IMG/VR virus record: IMGVR_UViG_3300028388_004789
Span: 1-27,308 of that record
DNA: 27,308 bases
Reading direction: 5' to 3' (one strand)
Source of the DNA: a virus
In this document: positions 22,620-27,308 of the stretch, one piece after another
Numbering within the stretch: the stretch's first letter is position 1
Layout of the letters: each line of letters begins with the position of its first letter
Translations under genes and position numbers: made by a program
The notes under the pieces: generated by a model
The model's database searches: none
What the model was told of the DNA's origin: nothing
The model's input: the letters and a program-made list of their open reading frames with translations, nothing else

Positions 22620-23323
22620 TGTCGTCTATTAATGAGCTTAAAGCAAGAGTATCTTCAAAACTAGGTTTTGCTAGACCAAATCAATTTTTAGTTGAGCTAC
22701 CATTCTTTGGTAACATTTATCAATTAGCACTAAACGAAGTATTGAATGGAAACTCTGGACTTATTCCGAGTGTGCCTGGATTTTTTAACACAGGTCCATC
22801 AAATCCAAAAGACATGAACATCCTTTGTACTCGCGTCAATCTGCCAGGAAAACAAATTCTAACAACAGAAAGAAATATTGGTCAATACCGAGAAAAAATA
22901 GCGTACGGTTTTGCTCAAGATGATATTAATATGTCATTTTACTTGTTAAACGATTATGGAGCTAAGAGATACTTTGACGCTTGGAGAGACAGAATTTTAA
23001 ATGAAGAAACTAGTGAAGTTAGATATAAGAATGAATACGCAGCTCAAAGCGTTAAGATTCATCAACTTCGCAAACCCATTGGTAGACTTCGACAAAATGC
23101 TGGTCCAGTATCATTAAACGTTGACATTGGACAAGGGTCAGTTTACAGCATTGAGTTAATAGAAGCTTTTCCGACTTCTATTAGTACTATTGATTTTTCT
23201 AATGAATTAGATGGACTGTTAGAAGTTACAGTTCAATTGTCCTACACCAGATGGCAATCGATCAAGCCATCGCAAAACTTCATTAATCTTGATTTGGATC
23301 TTAACGTGGGTAGCATTGTCTAG
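22619..23323 (+). CDS. 54: Tail-tube-like protein, probable gp54-type tube initiator
   Basis: A 234-aa protein with the signature of the gp19/gp54 tube fold. An N-terminal RPNQFLVELPFFG strand (about residues 19-31) is followed by NILCTRVNLPGKQILTTERN and IGQYREKIAYGFAQDDINMS (to about residue 107), then YFDAWRDRILNEE. The long beta-hairpin region and the C-terminal EVTVQLSYTRWQSI strand also fit the tube fold. T4 gp54 (320 aa) initiates the tube on the gp48 cap. Because the abundant tube protein gp19 normally lies with the sheath gene, and this gene stands with gp26 and the tape measure, tube initiator is the better reading. A minor tube protein cannot be excluded. Confidence 0.7.
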   Translation: MSSINELKARVSSKLGFARPNQFLVELPFFGNIYQLALNEVLNGNSGLIPSVPGFFNTGPSNPKDMNILCTRVNLPGKQILTTERNIGQYREKIAYGFAQDDINMSFYLLNDYGAKRYFDAWRDRILNEETSEVRYKNEYAAQSVKIHQLRKPIGRLRQNAGPVSLNVDIGQGSVYSIELIEAFPTSISTIDFSNELDGLLEVTVQLSYTRWQSIKPSQNFINLDLDLNVGSIV

Positions 23324-23332
23324 GAGATTATA

Positions 23333-24043
23333 ATGGCTTTACCATCGCTGAACTCAGCACCTAAGTATGAATTAACAATTCCGTCAACTCAACAAAAGAT
23401 TAGATTTAGACCTTTTCTAGTAAAAGAGCAAAAGGTTCTACTTTTAGCTTATGAGACTCAGGACAAAAAACAAATTATCCAATCTATTTTAGATACAGTT
23501 GAGTCATGTATTGAAGATACAGTAAGAATTTCTAGCCTGACCACATTCGACGTTGATTATATCTTCACTCAAATTAGAGGAAAGTCTGTTGGAGAAAAGG
23601 TTGAGTTATCAATTCCATGTAATAGTTGTGAAACTCCAAACGATGTAATTGTTAATTTAGAACAAATAGAAATTGATGTACAAGAACAGGAAAAAATAGT
23701 TAAACTCACAAATGAAATTTCTATTAAGTTAAAGTATCCTGATTACTCATCTTTAGTAGCAAATGAAAAATTCTTTAACTCAGAATCTACGTCTGAATTA
23801 ATGTTGGAGATACTATACAGCTGCATTGATTCTATTATGGCTGAAAACGAAAATATCGTGGTGAAAGATGAGCCAAGAGAAGAAGTAGTTAAGTTTGTAG
23901 AATCAATGACATCAGAACAATTTAATAAGATTACAGAATTTGTACAAACAATTCCAACAATGGAACACGCAATTAAATTTAATTGTAGTAATTGCGGGGA
24001 AGCAAACGAAAGAATTTTAAGAGGACTTGACGATTTTTTTTAA
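23333..24043 (+). CDS. 26: Baseplate hub assembly chaperone gp26 (zero-frame product)
   Basis: A 236-aa member of the T4 baseplate protein family that includes gp26 (208 aa) and gp51. The N-terminal SLNSAPKYELTIPSTQQKIR then FRPFLVKEQKVLLLAYE (residues 24-41), and TFDVDYIFTQIRGKSVGEKV (71-90), follow the family pattern closely. Two CxxC pairs, C96/C99 and C218/C221, form a probable zinc site. It has a strong AGGAG site at 23322-23326, six bases before ATG. The last two sense codons are TTT TTT before TAA, within a run of eight T. The gene lies just before the tape measure, where phage tail-assembly chaperones usually stand. Confidence 0.87.
   Translation: MALPSLNSAPKYELTIPSTQQKIRFRPFLVKEQKVLLLAYETQDKKQIIQSILDTVESCIEDTVRISSLTTFDVDYIFTQIRGKSVGEKVELSIPCNSCETPNDVIVNLEQIEIDVQEQEKIVKLTNEISIKLKYPDYSSLVANEKFFNSESTSELMLEILYSCIDSIMAENENIVVKDEPREEVVKFVESMTSEQFNKITEFVQTIPTMEHAIKFNCSNCGEANERILRGLDDFF
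24034..24040 (+). promoter_or_regulatory. Slippery heptamer T_TTT_TTT for -1 frameshifting at the gp26 stop
   Basis: In the gp26 frame the sequence reads GAT TTT TTT TAA. The T of GAT and the two TTT codons make the canonical X_XXY_YYZ heptamer, placed directly before the stop. Slipping back one base continues into a 60-codon open frame. A seven-base stem (24060-24066 with 24078-24084) lies downstream and could stimulate the shift. Confidence 0.65.
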
Positions 24044-24222
24044 TTAATCTCTCTCATGAAACTCTAGAAAATTATTATAGAGTTAACTTTCAACTTCTAC
24101 AAAATTTTCATTATTCACTGCATGAAATAGAAGATATGATACCTTGGGAGAGAGAAATTTATCTATCAATGTTAATTGATGATATTAAAGAAAAAAGCGA
24201 GAGAGCAAAGCAACAAGGATAA
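24040..24222 (+). CDS. C-terminal extension of gp26 reached by -1 frameshift (60 codons)
   Basis: In the -1 frame from the slippery run the sequence encodes LINLSHETLENYYRVNFQLL onward, then a short helix HEIEDMIPWEREIYLSMLID and a charged end (KEKSERAKQQG), with TAA at 24220-24222. A TGA closes the same frame three codons before the T run. No ATG, GTG or TTG occurs before an internal ATG at 24136, which would give only 28 residues. The WEREIYLSML pattern resembles the second part of tail-assembly chaperones (lambda T-like). The product would be a gp26 fusion of 296 residues. The tape measure ribosome-binding site (AAGGA, 24215-24219) lies in its last codons. Confidence 0.65.
   Translation, partial: LINLSHETLENYYRVNFQLLQNFHYSLHEIEDMIPWEREIYLSMLIDDIKEKSERAKQQG
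24060..24084 (+). other. Stem-loop downstream of the gp26 slippery site
   Basis: AACTCTA at 24060-24066 pairs perfectly with TAGAGTT at 24078-24084 around an 11-base loop. The stem starts 19 bases after the heptamer, rather far for a classical stimulator, and is only seven pairs with two G-C. Confidence 0.4.
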
Positions 24223-24228
24223 TAAAAA

Positions 24229-25914
24229 ATGGCTGCAACATTAGCTGATGTAACTGAAAAACTATCGAATCAAAACGAAATTCTTGTTGACGTTAACAAG
24301 AATATGAGTAGTGTGTCGACTAATTTATCAGCCTTTTTAGATTCTTTAAAAGCTAATAGTGGAGATAAGCTAGAAGAAGAAATAGAAAATAGAGAAAAAG
24401 TAAGACAAAGAGATAAAGAATCTAGAGTACAAGTAAAATCTGGTCTTTTTGATAATTTTGGTTTGCCCGAAGGATTTACTTTAGGTGCCGGCATCGCTTT
24501 TGTTACTGGTCTTGCGGGTGGAATACTTAAGAGAATGGTACCTGCCGCAATTGCACTTGCATTTGCAGATGAGATCGCAAATTTTATTGAGTCTACTACT
24601 GGTCAGAAAGCTCTTGGAGATGCTGTATTTAGAGGTCTTAAGTTAGGATCTCTAGGACTTCTAATCTCTAAAAGATTAGGTGTGATCGGATTCGTTGGTG
24701 GCTCTCTTCTTACACCAAAAGTTCAAGAAGAGATAGGAAAGCTTGAAGATAGCTTTAATATCTTTAAAGAAAGAATGGAGATGTTTTTCAACACGACTCT
24801 ACCGGATCTAAGTGGTCTTATTGGATACGTTGGAAATATACCAGTTGCTTCATTACAATTTTTAAATGCTGCATTAGCAGGCGACTTTGATTCAGAAGAG
24901 TTTAAAAATAATTGGGATGAATTTGGAGCAGCGATTGGTTTACTTGCTTTAATTTTAGCTCCAAAAAGTACGCTGTTAACAGCTCTTGCAGGTGTTACTG
25001 CAGTCATAACCAGATCGGACAAAATTTTAAAAGGATTAGTATTTGGAGGAGCAGCAGCTACTAGTGCGGCTGTATTAGCTCAAATAGAAAAGGCTAACAC
25101 TAATCAAATCAAAAATTTATCTAGAGCTGAACTTGATAAGCTTACTAAGCAAGGTATTACTCGAAATCTTGAAGGAAAACTATTTGATACTAGAACCGGT
25201 ACGGTATTAAGTCCAGAACAAGCTCGAGGTGCTTTGACAGACATTGGTGTTAAGAACCCAATAAACTCTAGATTGGCTTCTAAATCTCCTACATTTCAAA
25301 AGTTATTGTCCGCCGGAAGAAGAGTACCATATTTAGGTGCTGCAATCTCCGCTGGTTCTTTAGCTGCAACATTAATGGGTGGTGGATCTTCAGAAGAAAA
25401 AATCACTGACTTTGGAAGATTCTTTGGTGGTACTACGGGAGCAGTAACACTTGGAGCACTTGGCTCACTTGCAGGAGGACCTTTAGTTGGTATACCTGCA
25501 GGGTTACTTGGCTTTGGTGCTGGAGAGGCTGCGGGAGAGTGGTTAGCTCAGAAGATATTAGAAGAAGCTGGAATGATTAAAAAGTCTTCAGCAAATGTTC
25601 CTACACCACCATCAGCTGAAGAACTTCCAACTTCAGCATTTAGTGTAATGGGTGGAAGAGACATGGCGCTGTCTATGAGATCTGATGCTAATGCTCAAAG
25701 ACTGACTGCACCACCACCTAGATCCGGTGGATTAGAAGGGTATGCTTTAGCAGACATGATTGGTGAGTTTATGGCAAAGGGTAGTGGACCAGTGATTGTG
25801 ATGGACAATAGTAACCGATCAATAAATTCAAGCGGTGTTACCAATCAAGCTATGATAACACCGCCTGCTGCGGTTTACGATAAGTACGACTATATGAATG
25901 CTAGTCGAGTTTAA
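24229..25914 (+). CDS. 29: Tape measure protein, gp29-like
   Basis: A 561-aa protein close in length to T4 gp29 (590 aa), which sets tail length and is inserted through the tube. The N-terminal 80 residues are charged and coiled-coil-like (TEKLSNQNEILVDVNKNM). The middle has several long hydrophobic Gly/Ala-rich segments (for example FTLGAGIAFVTGLAGGILKR and SLAGGPLVGIPAGLLGFGAG). The C-terminus is polar and includes a Pro-rich linker (VPTPPSAEELPTS). Such alternation of helical, membrane-prone and polar parts is typical of tape measures. The gene follows the gp26 chaperone frames, with an AAGGA site nine bases before ATG, and its stop overlaps the convergent gp32 stop. Confidence 0.8.
   Translation: MAATLADVTEKLSNQNEILVDVNKNMSSVSTNLSAFLDSLKANSGDKLEEEIENREKVRQRDKESRVQVKSGLFDNFGLPEGFTLGAGIAFVTGLAGGILKRMVPAAIALAFADEIANFIESTTGQKALGDAVFRGLKLGSLGLLISKRLGVIGFVGGSLLTPKVQEEIGKLEDSFNIFKERMEMFFNTTLPDLSGLIGYVGNIPVASLQFLNAALAGDFDSEEFKNNWDEFGAAIGLLALILAPKSTLLTALAGVTAVITRSDKILKGLVFGGAAATSAAVLAQIEKANTNQIKNLSRAELDKLTKQGITRNLEGKLFDTRTGTVLSPEQARGALTDIGVKNPINSRLASKSPTFQKLLSAGRRVPYLGAAISAGSLAATLMGGGSSEEKITDFGRFFGGTTGAVTLGALGSLAGGPLVGIPAGLLGFGAGEAAGEWLAQKILEEAGMIKKSSANVPTPPSAEELPTSAFSVMGGRDMALSMRSDANAQRLTAPPPRSGGLEGYALADMIGEFMAKGSGPVIVMDNSNRSINSSGVTNQAMITPPAAVYDKYDYMNASRV
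25832..25864. other. Perfect nine-base inverted repeat near the tape measure/gp32 junction
   Basis: GCGGTGTTA (25832-25840) pairs with TAACACCGC (25856-25864) around 15 bases. The right arm can alternatively pair with GCGGT at 25870-25874. Read on the minus strand, about 50 bases past the gp32 stop, the hairpin is followed by TTGAATTTATT and resembles an intrinsic terminator. Confidence 0.5.
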
Positions 25915-26739
25915 TCGTCATTAGCTAATTTAGCGAAGTACGACATCGTGTCATCTTCATCAGTATCAAACGGAATTTCATCCGCTGTCACTGGTTCTAA
26001 TTTAGCTGGAGCTGGTTCATTCAATTGAGCCATTTCTTTAACAGTAGAAGCACCAGCTTCTACTTCTTCACCTAACACTCGCATCAACTTAGCTTTTAAC
26101 TCATCATAGCTCTTGTAGTTCTTAGGATCGGTGAATTCTGTAAGAGAATTCAGCTTACCATAGATAGCTTCAAGTTCTGAATCATCGTCTGACAGTGGAG
26201 ATGGTGAAGCAAATTCAGACTTGTCATAGTTACGGTAACCCTCAACCTGACGAATCTTCAATTTGAAGTCTGCACCTTCCCAGAAGTCAAATGGATTGAC
26301 AGCTTGCTCATCTGCAAAAGATGGTTGCATGACGTCCATGATCTTGTCAAAGATCTTCTTACCAAACTTGTAAAGGAATACCTTCCCTTCATTATCTGGA
26401 TTTGAAGGATCTGAAACAACCAATGCATTGACTACATAATGTAGACGACGCTTTTGATCTCGTGCACGATCTTTATCAGATTCAATGCCTGAGTTCCAGA
26501 GGCGAGAGTTAAGTTCACCGACGGGATCAGTTTGACCAATTGAGGTGAGTGAGTTCTCGATGTACCACATCCCTGTAGGACCTTTGAACCCGTGATCCCA
26601 ATAGCGCACCCACGGAAGGTCTTCACCTTCAGAATCGGTCATCACCGTAGTTTTTCTTTTCGCCACCACCAGCGGCATCGGCTGCTTGAACAAGCTTATT
26701 GATTTGATCGCGATTACGCTTTAGATTTTCAAATGACAT
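25911..26739 (-). pseudogene. 32: Single-stranded DNA-binding protein gp32, frame-disrupted near the N-terminus
   Basis: The true start is the ATG at 26737-26739 with AAGGA seven bases upstream. It reads SFENLKRNRDQINKLVQAAD onward to NYGDDRF and then hits TGA (26629-26631). A different frame continues at once with EGEDLPWVRYWDHGFKGP, WYIENSLTSIGQ, NEGKVFLYKFGKKIFDK, NPFDFWEGADFKLKI and an acidic tail, all typical of marine T4-like gp32. Family members have about 20 residues between DDRF and EGED (WK, then KAGNGYAVIRFLP); these are absent and the frame changes. The DNA-binding OB-fold therefore loses a strand as well as its frame. The tail frame also reads back to a TTG at 26693, but that N-terminus is not gp32-like. 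Missing zinc cysteines are normal for marine gp32. It is either a damaged gene or an assembly/sequencing deletion. Confidence 0.85.
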
Positions 26740-26746
26740 TGTATTG

Positions 26747-26751
26747 TCCTT
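26747..26751 (-). promoter_or_regulatory. Ribosome-binding site AAGGA that fixes the gp32 start
   Basis: AAGGA on the minus strand, seven bases before the ATG at 26739. It supports that start over the TTG at 26693 in the frame of the C-terminal part. Confidence 0.7.
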
Positions 26752-26773
26752 ATGTTGCTGAAATATTAACTGT

Positions 26774-26802
26774 ATTATACCATAATATAGAATGTTTGTA
26801 CA
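26774..26802 (-). promoter_or_regulatory. Sigma70-type promoter for gp32
   Basis: Minus-strand TGTACA (26797-26802), a 17-base spacer, then TATAAT (26774-26779) preceded by TGG, an extended -10. It fills the 68-base gap between gp33 and gp32, giving gp32 its own early/middle-type start. Confidence 0.6.
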
Positions 26803-26807
26803 CCAAT

Positions 26808-27041
26808 TTATTCAAACACTAATTCATTAGTACGAGGCAAGAAATTTAATTTTCTTGCTTCTGCCTCTAATTTATCTTTAATGATTGGTGAGATAAATTT
26901 TTTGACATCTTCTGGCTCAATAGAGTTTTGTTCACATAACCATAATATAGCATCCATATAAGTCAGTCGTTTTTCAATTACGGTAGATTCTACCATCTTT
27001 GAAAATTTAGATTTAGTTAGAAATTTTTCTTCTAGAGTCAT
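26808..27041 (-). CDS. 33: Late transcription co-activator gp33
   Basis: A 77-aa protein that matches the C-terminal two-thirds of T4 gp33 (112 aa) by eye. KMVESTVIEKRLTYMDAILW (residues 15-34) parallels T4 EKMVEEFGMSYLEATTAF. EQNSIEPEDVKKFISPIIKD (37-56) parallels EENSIPETQFAKFIPSGIIE. The ending NFLPRTNELVFE parallels NLL, then KTNTLDFLL. In T4 gp33 binds the RNA polymerase beta flap and, through its hydrophobic-acidic C-terminus, the sliding clamp, bridging clamp and gp55-polymerase at TATAAATA promoters. Its place next to gp32 agrees with T4 (33-59-32). The start overlaps the previous stop (ATGA). Confidence 0.85.
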   Translation of the reverse strand: MTLEEKFLTKSKFSKMVESTVIEKRLTYMDAILWLCEQNSIEPEDVKKFISPIIKDKLEAEARKLNFLPRTNELVFE

Positions 27042-27308
27042 GCTATCCTCAGTAGAATTGTATCATCGTTAAGTCGACCGTTTGGTGCTGTCTTCTTCGA
27101 AGATAAAGTAGCTAAGTATTTATTTATTTGATTCGGAGTCTTTTTCAAAATAACGCTAAGCACTTCATCAACCTTATTAGCTCTTAGTGTAAGTTGAATA
27201 CTTTGCTCTATATCAAAGTTTTTGATGGATGTACCACTAATCTCAAAGCCACTTGTAGCATCAGTAAAGTAGTATGTTAACTTACGAGTCTTAGTATTAA
27301 ATGCAAAG
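27038..27308 (-). CDS. Unrecognised protein, C-terminal 89 residues (runs off right edge)
   Basis: The frame is open from the window edge to a TGA at 27038-27040 that overlaps the gp33 ATG. The visible part begins FAFNTKTRKLTYYFTDATSG, continues with FEISGTSIKNFD and ends GRLNDDTILLRIA. It looks like a small soluble alpha/beta domain; the TRKLTYYF and GTSIKNFD pieces suggest a beta-rich start. I do not recognise the family with certainty. By position next to gp33 and gp32 it belongs to the replication/transcription set. It is not T4 DsbA or gp59 by eye. Confidence 0.7.
   Translation of the reverse strand, partial: FAFNTKTRKLTYYFTDATSGFEISGTSIKNFDIEQSIQLTLRANKVDEVLSVILKKTPNQINKYLATLSSKKTAPNGRLNDDTILLRIA

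Noticed and set aside
24136-24222. Independent 28-aa gene starting at the internal ATG before the tape measure
   Set aside because: It lacks a ribosome-binding site and is the tail of a longer open -1 frame with protein-like sequence; the frameshift fusion explains it better.
26432-26626. 64-codon minus-strand frame inside gp32
   Set aside because: Different frame within a recognised coding region; a shadow.
25911-26630. Missing zinc-binding cysteines in gp32 as a sign of decay
   Set aside because: Marine T4-like gp32 proteins commonly lack the T4 zinc ligands, so only the N-terminal frame break is abnormal.
25911-26693. Reading gp32 as an intact 260-aa protein starting at 26693
   Set aside because: That start is a TTG, and the first 20 residues (MFKQPMPLVV...) are the correct gp32 N-terminal DNA read in the wrong frame. 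The ATG at 26739 with AAGGA gives the family N-terminus instead.
27112-27128. AATAAATA repeats on the minus strand as a late promoter for gp33
   Set aside because: They lie inside coding sequence on a simple TATT repeat, mismatch the consensus, and gp33 is not expected to be a late gene.
1-27308. CRISPR array, tRNA genes, integrase, insertion sequences or att sites
   Set aside because: I saw no regularly spaced repeats, no tRNA-like cloverleaf in the short gaps, and no recombinase or transposase motif. The only repeat array is the coding one in the tail fibre.

Overview
The window is part of the genome of a T4-like myovirus of the marine type (related to cyanophages and pelagiphages). The DNA is clearly AT-rich and the genes are tightly packed with frequent ATGA or TAATG overlaps. 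Recognisable T4 orthologues are the baseplate wedge proteins gp53, gp25, gp6 and gp8, the hub/spike proteins gp27-like and gp5, the tube cap gp48, a gp54/tube-like protein, the hub chaperone gp26, the tape measure gp29, the head-completion nuclease gp4, the single-stranded DNA-binding protein gp32 and the late co-activator gp33. The host cannot be read from the sequence; an abundant marine bacterium is an inference from the phage type.

Layout. Positions 21519 down to 1 form one long minus-strand late cluster. Its order is gp48, gp53, gp27-like hub, gp5 spike, two modular fibre/structural proteins, gp25, gp6, a gp7-position wedge protein, a short fibre-type protein, gp8, a 1757-aa DUF4815-type virion protein, a small coiled-coil protein, a cysteine-rich 17-residue-repeat fibre, and another structural protein. 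It ends in a translationally coupled set: a hypothetical gene, a glycosyltransferase-like gene, a methyltransferase-like gene, a truncated radical-SAM gene and small unknowns. A short divergent promoter region (21520-21567) separates this from a plus-strand set: gp4, a conserved unknown, the gp54-like protein, gp26 with a -1-frame extension, and the tape measure. The tape measure converges, stop codon on stop codon, with a minus-strand replication/transcription set (gp32, gp33 and an unrecognised gene cut by the right edge). No stretch longer than 300 bases lacks a gene.

How the genes work together. gp26, gp29, gp5, gp27-like and gp48/gp54-like would build the central hub and start the tube. 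gp53, gp25, gp6, gp8 and their neighbours build the wedges. The modular proteins and fibres decorate the baseplate for host recognition. gp33, with gp55 and the sliding clamp (both outside the window), would drive the TATAAATA late promoters seen here at several structural genes.

Most notable: (i) a canonical T_TTT_TTT slippery heptamer directly before the gp26 stop, with a start-less 60-codon reading frame in -1 immediately upstream of the tape measure gene, as in lambda G/GT; (ii) gp32 has an out-of-frame loss within its OB-fold region; (iii) a radical-SAM gene reduced to its FeS motif inside an intact coupled operon; (iv) a cysteine-rich repeat fibre; (v) two consecutive plus-strand genes with a -10/late-promoter element five bases before ATG, predicting leaderless mRNAs.
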